Below the pieces are notes generated by a model, which had not been told where the DNA came from, did no database searches, and was given only the letters and a program-made list of their open reading frames with translations. A DNA stretch of 6,926 bases, from NCBI GenBank assembly GCA_035543875.1, contig DATKIY010000166.1, positions 1-6,926 on the forward strand, read 5' to 3'. Positions within the stretch are counted from its first letter, which is position 1, and every line of letters begins with the position of its first letter. A program made the translations under genes and the position numbers. Positions 1 to 6,242 of the stretch are shown piece after piece. This stretch comes from DATKIY01 sp035543875. Lineage in GTDB: Bacteria > Actinomycetota > Actinomycetes > JAHEKZ01.

Positions 1-1047
1 TGTTGCCGAATCCACAACCATCGAGAACCCGACACCGATGGCCATCCCGATCACGCCACCGATCGTGGTTAGCAAAACCGCCTCAATCAGGAACTGCAAC
101 GTGATGTCGCGTCGCTTCGCGCCCAGCGCCTTCCGTAACCCAATCTCTCGAGTCCGCTCACGCACAGAGACCAGCATGATGTTGGAAACACCGACTCCGC
201 CTACTAGCAGCGAGATCGCCGCGATTGCTGCCAGGACGAGCGTCAGCAGGCCCAGAATGTCCCCTAGCGTGCCCAGGATTTGGGTCTGAGTGACTGCGGA
301 GAACTGCTCGTCGGGGTACTTGTCTTTGAGTGCAGCCAGTAGTTTCGCCTTGAGCGGGTCCACGTCGTCGATGGTTGGCGCCTTCACTGCCAGAGCATCG
401 ATCCGATCGACGCCAAACAGTTGTTGCGCAGTCGTGACAGGGATGTGCACCTCGTCGTCTCGACTTACGCCGAACGTCGACCCGACTTCTTCGAATACAC
501 CAATGACCCTGAACCTCACGCCAGAAATCGTTACCTGCCGACCGAGCGGCTCGATGTCGGGAAAGAGTTTGTCAGCAACGTTCGAACCCAGAACTGCAAC
601 GCGTCTGCGGGTATCAACATCAGTCCGCGTGAGGTACTCGCCCCGTGCGATGGGTCGGTTGAAGACGGTCGGAATGGATTCGTTTGTTCCAGCCACGGTC
701 GCGAACAGCTGGTTTGACCCGACCGAAACGTACTCGCCGCTCGACACAGTTGCAGCAACCGAGTCTGGGTTGCCGACAACCCTCGCTAGGTAGTCGACGT
801 CGTCAAGTTCCAGCCGACTGATCGACGGTGCCGTTCCGAAGTCCACATTGCCTGGGAGGACAAAGATGATGTTTGAACCGAGTCCCTCAACCTGAGACTC
901 AACTTCCTGCTTCGCTCCGCCACCGATGGCGACCAGAACCACGACGGCTGCGACACCGATGATGACCCCGAGCATCGTGAGAAGGCTGCGCAATCGGTTC
1001 GACCGCAGTGCGTCGACCGCAACTCGAAAAGCCTCGCCAAGCCTCAC
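1..1047 (-). CDS. MacB/FtsX-family ABC transporter permease, C-terminus cut by window edge
   Basis: Inner-membrane subunit of a MacAB-type exporter; this class couples ATP hydrolysis to movement of an extracytoplasmic domain and does not use a classical transmembrane channel. I translated 349 codons from the GTG at 1047-1045 to the left edge, without a stop. Residues 1-21 are a basic cytoplasmic lead (DALRSNRLRSLLTMLG is typical of MacB), TM1 is about 22-44, and a large extracytoplasmic MacB_PCD-like domain fills about 45-260. TM2 spans about 261-290, followed by the conserved cytoplasmic loop VRERTREIGLRKALGAKRRD (295-314), and TM3 is about 317-345. MacB permeases have about 400 residues, so the last helix lies outside the window. 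The GTG overlaps the TGA of the ATPase gene by 4 bases (1044-1047), and no strong ribosome site precedes it, which suggests translational coupling. The substrate cannot be read from sequence; macrolides, peptides or lipoproteins are options in the family. Confidence 0.93.
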   Translation of the reverse strand, partial: MRLGEAFRVAVDALRSNRLRSLLTMLGVIIGVAAVVVLVAIGGGAKQEVESQVEGLGSNIIFVLPGNVDFGTAPSISRLELDDVDYLARVVGNPDSVAATVSSGEYVSVGSNQLFATVAGTNESIPTVFNRPIARGEYLTRTDVDTRRRVAVLGSNVADKLFPDIEPLGRQVTISGVRFRVIGVFEEVGSTFGVSRDDEVHIPVTTAQQLFGVDRIDALAVKAPTIDDVDPLKAKLLAALKDKYPDEQFSAVTQTQILGTLGDILGLLTLVLAAIAAISLLVGGVGVSNIMLVSVRERTREIGLRKALGAKRRDITLQFLIEAVLLTTIGGVIGMAIGVGFSMVVDSAT

Positions 1048-1754
1048 GGAGTCACGCCTGGTGAGGAGGCAGCCGAGTCCGACTCAATGAGACCGTCGCG
1101 AACGTGAATCTGCCTCCGTGCACGAGCCGCAACCTCGGGATCATGTGTCACAAGCACCACAGCTACGCGGCTTTCTTGGTTCAAGCGTTCAAGGATCCCC
1201 ATCACCTCGTGGCCAGTCTTGGTATCGAGGTTTCCAGTCGGCTCGTCAGCCAGCAATACGTCTGGACTGCCGACAAGCGCCCTCGCAATAGCTACCCGTT
1301 GCTGCTCTCCGCCGGACAACTCGCCGGGTCGGTGTTTGAGTCGCTCACCTAAGCCCACGGCTGCGAGCGCGTCGGCCGCTCTGCTGCGCCGCTCCGGCTT
1401 GCGAATCCCCCGGTAGAGCAATGGGAGGGCAACGTTGTCCAATGCCGACGTCCGCGGCAACAGCTGGAACGACTGAAACACAAAACCGATGGTTTGGTTT
1501 CTGAGCTCAGCAAGCTCAGTGTCGGATAGCCCTGTGGCGTCGCGACCGCCCACCGCGATCACACCAGACGTCGGTCGATCGAGGAGCCCAAGCAGATGCA
1601 TCAAGGTCGATTTGCCAGATCCTGACGGTCCAACAATCGCTGCGAACTCACCCGCCTCAATGCGCAAGGAGACACCTCTCAGCGCGTGGACAGGCTCGCC
1701 GCCGAGCGGATAAGTGCGTGTGACGTCCGCGGCGTCAATCGCGGGCGCGGTCAC
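1044..1754 (-). CDS. MacB/LolD-type ABC transporter ATP-binding protein
   Basis: Cytoplasmic ATPase that powers the adjoining permease. It is 236 residues, the usual length for a stand-alone LolD/MacB nucleotide-binding domain. All motifs are intact: Walker A GPSGSGKST (42-50), Q-loop Q94 within FVFQSFQLLP, signature LSGGEQQR (146-153), Walker B VLLADE (166-171), D-loop NLD (175-177) and the switch histidine H204 in VTHD. The FQSFQLLP and ADEPTGNLD wording is characteristic of the MacB/LolD/FtsE group and not of nutrient importers. In E. coli MacB this domain is fused to the permease; here they are separate polypeptides, as in most Gram-positive systems. The start is GTG at 1754-1752, overlapping the adaptor stop TGA by 4 bases; a GAGGGG stretch upstream is a rather distant ribosome site. 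The stop TGA at 1046-1044 overlaps the permease start in the same way. Confidence 0.96.
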   Translation of the reverse strand: MTAPAIDAADVTRTYPLGGEPVHALRGVSLRIEAGEFAAIVGPSGSGKSTLMHLLGLLDRPTSGVIAVGGRDATGLSDTELAELRNQTIGFVFQSFQLLPRTSALDNVALPLLYRGIRKPERRSRAADALAAVGLGERLKHRPGELSGGEQQRVAIARALVGSPDVLLADEPTGNLDTKTGHEVMGILERLNQESRVAVVLVTHDPEVAARARRQIHVRDGLIESDSAASSPGVTP

Positions 1755-3100
1755 GGCAGCTCTTGCCCCTCACTTACCTGATCTGCACCATGGGTCACGA
1801 TGACCTGGCCGAGTTCAAGGCCATCGGTCACCTGCAGATAGTCCTCACCTTGCGCTCCTAACGTGACCTCGGTTTTCCGTGCCACACCATCGCTCACTAG
1901 CCAGACGGCGTCAGCGTCTCCGTCGCGGAAGACTGCCGAGACTGGCACGGCCACTGCGTCCTTGGCAGTCTCCACCCGCAACGACGCAACGGCGGACATC
2001 CCAGGACGAGGGGTGGGAGCTGGCAGCCCATCGGGAAGCGTTCCGCCAAGCAAGTCCAGCCGGACGACATACGAAACACCGCCACGACTGGAGGTAGTGG
2101 GCGACAGGTCGATGTTCCGGACGATCCCCCGGTAGCTGGCTCCGGGTACGGCGTCGAGCTCGACGTCTGCCTTGACGTTCTTCCGAACAAGAAGCACGTC
2201 GGTCTCGTCGACTTCAGCACGCAACGACAGCGACGAAATATCGGTAATGCTCAGCAAGGGGTCGCCTGAGCTGATGGGACTACCAACCGTCAACGCGCCG
2301 GTCGTACTCCCGCCTCCCTGATCTGACCCACTCCCGAGCAACGACTGAGCTTGACCCGTTAGCGAACTCGGGAGTTGCCCAACCAGTCCGGAAACATCCG
2401 CACCGCCACCGTCGGCGCCTGCCGAAGGTCCGATCACGACCTTGCCCGAGATGGGAGCTCGAACGGTCAACGAGTCAACCGCACTTTGGGCTGCGGCGAC
2501 CGCCGCCTGTCCCTGCACCTGCTGCATCTGGGTCAGGCTGGCTAGTGCCTGCTCAAGGCCGGCGATTGCCTGATTGATCTGGGAAACGGACGCGTTCGCT
2601 TGCGCTTGGGCAGCTCGATACTGCGCGCGGGCTGTGGCCACTTGCTGCAGCGCTTGCTTACGAAGCTGCTTGTTCGGGATCTGCTTGGCAGCAGCCCTGG
2701 CCTGAGCGAAGGCGCGCTCAGCGGCCGCATTTGCCGAACTGTTGGACGCCGTCGGATCGGCACCGCTCAGGCTGACCGGCGCCGGCGCCGATGCGGCCAG
2801 TTGCTGAGCGTCGGCCAACGCCTGCATGGTCGCTGGCGAGTTAACGACCATCAACACCTGACCCTTGCGCACCTTCTGGCCGTCGGAAACGTGAAGACTT
2901 TGGACCGAACCAGTCGCCGGAGCCGAAACGACGGCTGAAGCGGCGGCCACCACGTTGGCTGGTGCCTCAACGACCTCGACGACCGTTTCGGTGCCCACCT
3001 CACCTGTCCGTATCAAAGTGACAGAGTCGTCGGAGCAGGCAGAAAGTGATACCGCAAGCGCCAAAAGGAACAGCACAGGGGCAAGTCGACGGGGAATCAC
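1751..3100 (-). CDS. HlyD/MacA-like membrane-fusion (adaptor) lipoprotein of the export operon
   Basis: Extracytoplasmic adaptor likely to work with the MacB-type ATPase and permease encoded directly downstream. With the GTG at 3100-3098 as start it has 449 residues. Residues 1-21 form a lipoprotein signal peptide: basic IPRR, a hydrophobic core, then lipobox LSAC with the lipidated cysteine at C22. The first half of a biotinyl-lipoyl domain is at about 56-88 (APATGSVQSLHVSDGQKVRK). An Ala/Gln-rich helical hairpin, probably coiled coil, spans about 92-210. The second lipoyl half begins at 211 (LTVRAPISGKVV) and is interrupted by a Gly/Ser-rich insert at about 226-270. Beta-barrel and membrane-proximal domains follow (EVDETDVLLVRKNVKADVEL, and AVAVPVSAVF near 383-391). 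A GTG at 3139 would add 13 residues ahead of the signal peptide and is less likely. A TACGAT motif six bases before the chosen GTG, with no ribosome site, suggests a leaderless mRNA. The stop overlaps the ATPase start by 4 bases. Confidence 0.9.
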   Translation of the reverse strand: MIPRRLAPVLFLLALAVSLSACSDDSVTLIRTGEVGTETVVEVVEAPANVVAAASAVVSAPATGSVQSLHVSDGQKVRKGQVLMVVNSPATMQALADAQQLAASAPAPVSLSGADPTASNSSANAAAERAFAQARAAAKQIPNKQLRKQALQQVATARAQYRAAQAQANASVSQINQAIAGLEQALASLTQMQQVQGQAAVAAAQSAVDSLTVRAPISGKVVIGPSAGADGGGADVSGLVGQLPSSLTGQAQSLLGSGSDQGGGSTTGALTVGSPISSGDPLLSITDISSLSLRAEVDETDVLLVRKNVKADVELDAVPGASYRGIVRNIDLSPTTSSRGGVSYVVRLDLLGGTLPDGLPAPTPRPGMSAVASLRVETAKDAVAVPVSAVFRDGDADAVWLVSDGVARKTEVTLGAQGEDYLQVTDGLELGQVIVTHGADQVSEGQELP

Positions 3101-3106
3101 TTGGAC

Positions 3107-3112
3107 ATCGTA
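3107..3112 (-). promoter_or_regulatory. Candidate -10 box for the export operon, leaderless type
   Basis: On the minus strand TACGAT is followed by exactly six bases (GTCCAA) and then the adaptor GTG. This is the spacing expected when transcription starts at the first base of the start codon, a common actinobacterial arrangement. No Shine-Dalgarno sequence lies between, which fits. No clear -35 hexamer is visible at 17-18 bases upstream. The call rests on one short motif. Confidence 0.45.
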
Positions 3113-3140
3113 GGTTTGGCAATGGGGATCGCACGCCACG

Positions 3141-3172
3141 AGGTCACTCGGAAGGCCTTACTAGGCTGACCT
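3141..3172. promoter_or_regulatory. Nested inverted repeats in the divergent promoter region, candidate operator
   Basis: AGGTCA (3141-3146) and TGACCT (3167-3172) form a perfect 6-base inverted repeat separated by 20 bases. Within it lies the perfect 8-base palindrome AAGGCCTT (3152-3159), whose centre is one base from the centre of the outer repeat. The block lies in the 92 bases between the divergent adaptor and DUF6941-like genes and overlaps the likely -10 of the latter. A dimeric regulator acting on one or both genes could bind here. No regulator gene is in the window, and short palindromes also occur by chance. Confidence 0.3.
3162..3167 (+). promoter_or_regulatory. Weak candidate -10 box for the DUF6941-like gene
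   Basis: TAGGCT fits the TANNNT pattern and would place the transcript start about 18-20 bases before the ATG, leaving room for the ribosome site. No convincing -35 is present at the usual distance, so support is weak. Confidence 0.25.
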
Positions 3173-3178
3173 ACAGCC
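3164..3178 (+). repeat. Small perfect hairpin or dyad upstream of the DUF6941-like gene
   Basis: GGCTG (3164-3168) and CAGCC (3174-3178) are perfect inverted copies with a 5-base spacer, ACCTA. It shares bases with the right arm of the larger repeat at 3141-3172, and its right arm ends four bases before the ribosome site. It could act as part of an operator or as a leader hairpin; it may also be chance. Confidence 0.3.
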
Positions 3179-3182
3179 AACG

Positions 3183-3188
3183 AAGGAG
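3183..3188 (+). promoter_or_regulatory. Ribosome binding site that fixes the start of the DUF6941-like gene
   Basis: AAGGAG lies four bases before the ATG at 3193. The reading frame is open further upstream, to 3046, but that part overlaps the divergent adaptor gene and lacks such a site, so this ATG is the chosen start. Confidence 0.8.
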
Positions 3189-3192
3189 TGCC

Positions 3193-3639
3193 ATGAAGCT
3201 GGACGCGCTGCTGTGTGACCACGCCCAAGTGTCCGGTGGGAAGCTCTTCATCTCCGGAGCAAACATCGATCGCATCCATGTCGGGGCCGATGCACAGCCG
3301 CCATACCTAATTAGTTACGCGGTCGCTGGCCTGATTCATGTTCCGTGGATGGCCACCAACGCCGAGCACCGACTGACGCTCAGTCTGCTCACCGAGGACG
3401 GGCGTATTCCGGCCATGGGCGGGGGTCCCGAGCAAGGTGTGGTGCCGAGGGGACTCACCGGTGAAATGCGGTTCAACGTCGGTCGCCCCCCACAGCTTGC
3501 CGGCGGCGAGGAGCAACTGGTTCCCTTTGCGTTCAACTTTGTCGGCCTACCGCTCGGAGAACTTGGCCGCTTCGCGATGGTGCTGTCCCTAGATGATGAA
3601 GAAACGCGACGCCTGCCCTTCACCCTCCTCCTCCACTAA
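3193..3639 (+). CDS. Small protein of unknown function, DUF6941-like
   Basis: A 148-residue protein with no signal peptide, no membrane segment and no catalytic motif that I recognise, so probably cytoplasmic. The N-terminus MKLDALLCDHAQVSGGKLFI, followed by SGANIDRIHV, resembles the opening of DUF6941-family proteins as I recall them; this assignment is by recall, not by search. The middle (about 35-70) and the end (FNFVGLPLGELGRFAMVLSL, then RRLPFTLLLH) alternate hydrophobic and polar residues like a compact beta-sandwich. A Gly-rich stretch, MGGGPEQGVVPRGLTG, lies at about 75-90. The ATG at 3193 is preferred because AAGGAG precedes it. The gene stands alone on the plus strand, divergent from the export operon and convergent with the proline operon. 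Its function is unknown, and nothing in the sequence ties it firmly to either neighbour. Confidence 0.85.
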   Translation: MKLDALLCDHAQVSGGKLFISGANIDRIHVGADAQPPYLISYAVAGLIHVPWMATNAEHRLTLSLLTEDGRIPAMGGGPEQGVVPRGLTGEMRFNVGRPPQLAGGEEQLVPFAFNFVGLPLGELGRFAMVLSLDDEETRRLPFTLLLH

Positions 3640-3649
3640 CCTCCCGCGA

Positions 3650-3689
3650 GAACGACGCGTTCACTTCCGAATGCGTACGAACAGCGCAT
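3650..3689. terminator. Weak hairpins between convergent genes, possible bidirectional terminator
   Basis: The 82-base gap between the DUF6941-like stop and the proC stop contains two short dyads: GAACG-ACG-CGTTC (3650-3662) and ATGCG-N9-CGCAT (3671-3689). Each stem is only 5 bases and neither is followed by a T-run on either strand, so they are poor intrinsic terminators. Their position between converging genes is the main argument. No other feature was seen in the gap. Confidence 0.2.
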
Positions 3690-3721
3690 CCATAACCCAG
3701 CTTGATTCGCGCGCCGTGGAG

Positions 3722-4531
3722 TTACTCGTGTCCCGACGCAAGTTCACGGCTGCGGTCACGGGCTGCCTCCAGCGCCGCCAAGAACGCGGCGCGGACCTTG
3801 TGGTTCTCCATCTCGCGGATCGCGGCGATGGTCGTGCCCGCAGGTGACATGACTGCCTCGCGCATGGCTTGAGGTGATTGACCAGAGTCGCGCAGCATGA
3901 CAGCGGACCCGATCGCAGTCTGCACGATCAGATCGTGCGCCACCGCTCGTGGAAGCCCTAGCAGAATTCCTGCATCGGTCATGGCTTCGACGAGGTAGAA
4001 GAAGTAGGCAGGCCCACTGCCCGATAGCGCAGTAACCGCATCTTGCTGCGACTCTGGAACCCGAATCGTGCTACCGACCGGCTTGAGCAATTCCTCCGTG
4101 CGATGCAGGTGTGACTCGTCGGCGTGCGAGCCTGCCGAGATCGCACTCATCGCCTCGTCGACCAACACGGGCGTGTTCGACATCACGCGAACCACGGGCA
4201 CGTCATCGCCAAGGCGACGTTCGATGAACGAGGTTGGAATACCGGCCGCTACCGACACCACGAGCTGATCACGCGAAACGTGACTTGCAATTTCGTCGAG
4301 CAGCGAGGCCATGTCCTGCGGCTTGACGGCAATCACGATTGTGTCTGCGTTTTTTACTGCGGAGGCATTGTCAGCAACCTCGACGCCGTAGCGTTCCCTC
4401 AGCTCCGAGCCGCGACCTTCGCTCTTGGTGCTCACGGTGAGGTCGGCGCTCGATCGACCGGCACGCAACAACCCGGAAAGCAGCGCTTCGCCCATCTTTC
4501 CGGCACCCAGGATCGCCACGCGGTCAGTCAT
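3722..4531 (-). CDS. proC: Pyrroline-5-carboxylate reductase (EC 1.5.1.2)
   Basis: Reduces 1-pyrroline-5-carboxylate to L-proline with NAD(P)H, the last step of proline synthesis; cytoplasmic and oligomeric in known members. It is 269 residues, full length for the family. A Rossmann fold opens the protein with the dinucleotide motif GAGKMG (9-14), and VKPQD (69-73) closes the cofactor site. The conserved stretch RVMSNTPVLV (115-124) replaces the common MPNTP with MSNTP. The C-terminal helical dimerisation and substrate domain carries SGSGPAYFFYLVEAMTDAG (170-188) and SPAGTT (229-234), the P5CR signature. The start is ATG at 4531-4529 with GGAGG six bases upstream. It follows proline dehydrogenase by 24 bases and is the last gene of the operon; it converges on the DUF6941-like gene. 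All motifs needed for activity appear present. Confidence 0.97.
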   Translation of the reverse strand: MTDRVAILGAGKMGEALLSGLLRAGRSSADLTVSTKSEGRGSELRERYGVEVADNASAVKNADTIVIAVKPQDMASLLDEIASHVSRDQLVVSVAAGIPTSFIERRLGDDVPVVRVMSNTPVLVDEAMSAISAGSHADESHLHRTEELLKPVGSTIRVPESQQDAVTALSGSGPAYFFYLVEAMTDAGILLGLPRAVAHDLIVQTAIGSAVMLRDSGQSPQAMREAVMSPAGTTIAAIREMENHKVRAAFLAALEAARDRSRELASGHE

Positions 4532-4537
4532 TGCTTG

Positions 4538-4542
4538 CCTCC
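4538..4542 (-). promoter_or_regulatory. Ribosome binding site of proC
   Basis: GGAGG on the minus strand, six bases before the ATG. It occupies the 24-base gap after the proline dehydrogenase stop and is the best Shine-Dalgarno match in the right-hand operon, so proC can be translated independently of the upstream gene. Confidence 0.85.
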
Positions 4543-4555
4543 GTGTGTTCGGCGA

Positions 4556-5485
4556 TCAACCAGCACCAAGCATGGCACGAACCCCGAGCATGAGGTTTGC
4601 TGGGCGCTCCGCCATACGCCTCACGAGGTAGCCGTACCAGTCGGCGCCATAGGGGACGTAGACCCGCACCTGCTCACCGGCATCTGCCAACCGGCGCTGC
4701 TCGTCACGTCGCACTCCGTAGAGCATTTGGAACTCGTACGTTGACGTTTCCCGATTGTTTCGGACGGCCAGTGCCTCCGCAATCGAAATAAGCCGACTGT
4801 CGTGAGTGGCAACCATGGGATACCCATCGCCCGCCATAAGGGTTCGCAGGCAACGAACATAGGAGAGATCGACGTCAGAACGTCCTTGAAACGCGACCGA
4901 CTCAGGCTCTTTGTAGGCGCCCTTACACAAACGAACACGCGACCCTGAAGTCGAAAGCGTTCTGCAGTCAGCTTCAGTGCGCCGTAAGTACGCCTGCAGT
5001 ACCGCGCCGGTCGCAGGAAACTCTCCTCTGAGGTCTTCGAGCGTGGAAAGTGTGAGGTCAGTGGTCGTATGGTCTTCCATGTCCAGCGTCACGGTGGTTC
5101 CAACCGCGTGTGCAGCTTCACAGATAAGAAACGCATTCTCCGCGGCGAAAGCTGGGCCACCACCCCTCAGTGCCTGACCCACGGCCGACAGTTTCACCGA
5201 TACTTCGGCCGCATCGGAGAGCCCCTCGTCGCCTAGCCAACCCAATAACTCGAGGTATGCATCGCGAGTGGCCTCGGCCTGCACCCGATCAAGGGTGTCC
5301 TCACCAAGGTGATCGAGTGAGACCAGGAGTCCGTCATCAATCAGCTGCCGGGTCACGTCGACAGCTGACTCAGTGGTCTCGCCTGCTGCAAATCTGGTAA
5401 CGACATCGCCGACTCCAGGGGCTGTCGTCGCAAGCCGCTTCACAGTCTCACTGCGAGACGCAGCAAGCAACGCACGTCGAATCAC
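4556..5485 (-). CDS. Monofunctional proline dehydrogenase (FAD-dependent, EC 1.5.5.2)
   Basis: Oxidises L-proline to 1-pyrroline-5-carboxylate with FAD and passes electrons to the quinone pool; first step of proline catabolism. The 309 residues match stand-alone bacterial PRODH (PruB/PutB type), not bifunctional PutA, and no P5C dehydrogenase domain follows. The TIM-barrel motifs appear in order: SVKLS (96-100), DMEDH (135-139), VLQAYLRRT (162-170), RLCKGAYKEP (185-194), ATHDS (226-230) and FQMLYGVRRDEQRRL (252-266). The C-terminal helix YGYLVRRMAERPAN (284-297) holds the proline-binding Tyr286, Arg289 and Arg290 of the YxxRRxxE motif. The start is GTG at 5485-5483; TAGGGT lies six bases before it, so the gene may also have its own leaderless transcript. 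It begins 25 bases after the exporter permease and is followed by proC, which runs the reverse conversion. P5C dehydrogenase must be encoded elsewhere. Confidence 0.96.
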   Translation of the reverse strand: MIRRALLAASRSETVKRLATTAPGVGDVVTRFAAGETTESAVDVTRQLIDDGLLVSLDHLGEDTLDRVQAEATRDAYLELLGWLGDEGLSDAAEVSVKLSAVGQALRGGGPAFAAENAFLICEAAHAVGTTVTLDMEDHTTTDLTLSTLEDLRGEFPATGAVLQAYLRRTEADCRTLSTSGSRVRLCKGAYKEPESVAFQGRSDVDLSYVRCLRTLMAGDGYPMVATHDSRLISIAEALAVRNNRETSTYEFQMLYGVRRDEQRRLADAGEQVRVYVPYGADWYGYLVRRMAERPANLMLGVRAMLGAG

Positions 5486-5491
5486 GCGCTT

Positions 5492-5497
5492 ACCCTA
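5492..5497 (-). promoter_or_regulatory. Candidate internal -10 box before proline dehydrogenase, leaderless type
   Basis: TAGGGT followed by six bases (AAGCGC) and the GTG start, the same layout as before the adaptor gene at 3098-3112. The box sits in the 25-base gap after the exporter permease. No -35 is evident, and the AGGG inside the box could instead serve as a weak ribosome site in a longer transcript. Confidence 0.4.
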
Positions 5498-5510
5498 CGG
5501 TCCCGGTCGA

Positions 5511-6242
5511 TCATGGGGTGCGTCGACGAAGCGTTGCCGCACCCAGTCCCAAGGACACGACCATGAATCCAGCGACGATGGCGACGCTGCGCCAGAACTC
5601 AGCAGTGGCGCTCGTGGAGGTAACGACCTGAGTAGTTGCGTCGACCGCGTACGACATGGGCAGAATCGCCGAGACCCACTCCAGGAACGTTGGCAGTTCG
5701 TCGCGCGGAGTGATGATTCCGCACAGTAAGAGCTGAGGCAGGATGAAAGCGGGCATGAACTGGACCGCCTGAAACTCTGTAACTGCAAACGCACTAAGGA
5801 ACAACCCCATCGCGGTTCCGAGCAGCGCGTCGACAATGGCGACAATAAACAACAACCACGGCGAACCCATGACGTCGAGTCCGAAGACGCCAAACGACAA
5901 ACCAGCAGCGATGAGCGCCTGAAGCGCGGCGAGCGCGCCAAACGCCAACGCGTATCCGAAGATGAAGTCAGACTTGCTCAGCGGCATAGATAGCAGTCGC
6001 TCTAAGGTCCCCGAAGTCCGCTCACGCAAGGTTGCAACTGAGGTCACGAGAAACATGACGACGAGCGGAAAGATGCCAAGCAGTGGTGGCCCGTACTGGT
6101 CGAAGTCGGACTCGGAGACGATCCAGGCGAGGAGTCCCATCAACGCCGAGGGCACAACAAGCAGTAACGCAATGGTCCTGGGATCGTTGCGAAGCTGGCC
6201 AAGTACGCGGCCAGACGTTGCAGTTGTTCGTCGAACCGTCAT
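5511..6242 (-). CDS. ABC-2 type transporter permease
   Basis: Membrane subunit of an ABC-2 family exporter (the DrrB/NodJ-like group). It is 243 residues with about six helices: 24-42, 53-72, 94-119, 128-152, 161-178 and 217-237. The cytoplasmic loop LRERTSGTLERLLSMPLSKS (72-91) after TM2 is the hallmark of ABC-2 permeases, and the conserved region around LPQLLLCGIITPRDELP (168-184) precedes the last extracytoplasmic segment. The start is ATG at 6242-6240, overlapping the TGA of the ATPase gene by 4 bases, with GAGGG nine bases upstream. It is followed 25 bases later by proline dehydrogenase. The cargo is not evident: relatives move drugs, polysaccharides or lipids. One copy of this length would pair as a homodimer with two ATPase copies. 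Confidence 0.93.
   Translation of the reverse strand: MTVRRTTATSGRVLGQLRNDPRTIALLLVVPSALMGLLAWIVSESDFDQYGPPLLGIFPLVVMFLVTSVATLRERTSGTLERLLSMPLSKSDFIFGYALAFGALAALQALIAAGLSFGVFGLDVMGSPWLLFIVAIVDALLGTAMGLFLSAFAVTEFQAVQFMPAFILPQLLLCGIITPRDELPTFLEWVSAILPMSYAVDATTQVVTSTSATAEFWRSVAIVAGFMVVSLGLGAATLRRRTP

Noticed and set aside
290..793. 167-codon open frame on the plus strand
   Set aside because: Lies entirely antisense to the permease, whose translation is a textbook MacB sequence; the antisense product is Ser/Thr/Arg-rich noise.
3116..3121. TTGGCA as a -35 box for the plus-strand gene
   Set aside because: It lies about 40 bases before the only plausible -10 and no -10 is present at 16-18 bases.
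3101..3139. Extended adaptor start at the GTG at 3139
   Set aside because: Adds 13 residues with two cysteines ahead of a complete lipoprotein signal peptide and has no ribosome site; the GTG at 3100 gives a standard signal peptide.
3046..3192. Extended start of the DUF6941-like protein at 3046
   Set aside because: Would overlap the 5' end of the divergent adaptor gene, and a good ribosome site immediately precedes the ATG at 3193.
3640..3721. Strong intrinsic terminator between the convergent genes
   Set aside because: Only 5-base stems with no T-run on either strand; kept only as a low-confidence feature.
4124..4744. 206-codon open frame on the plus strand across the proC/proline dehydrogenase junction
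   Set aside because: It is antisense to two well-supported enzymes, its translation is rich in His, Arg and Cys with no recognisable motif, and no ribosome site supports it.
5495..5941. 148-codon open frame on the minus strand
   Set aside because: Same-strand frame shadow of the ABC-2 permease; Ser/Arg/Leu-rich without helices in the right places, while the permease frame has full family motifs.
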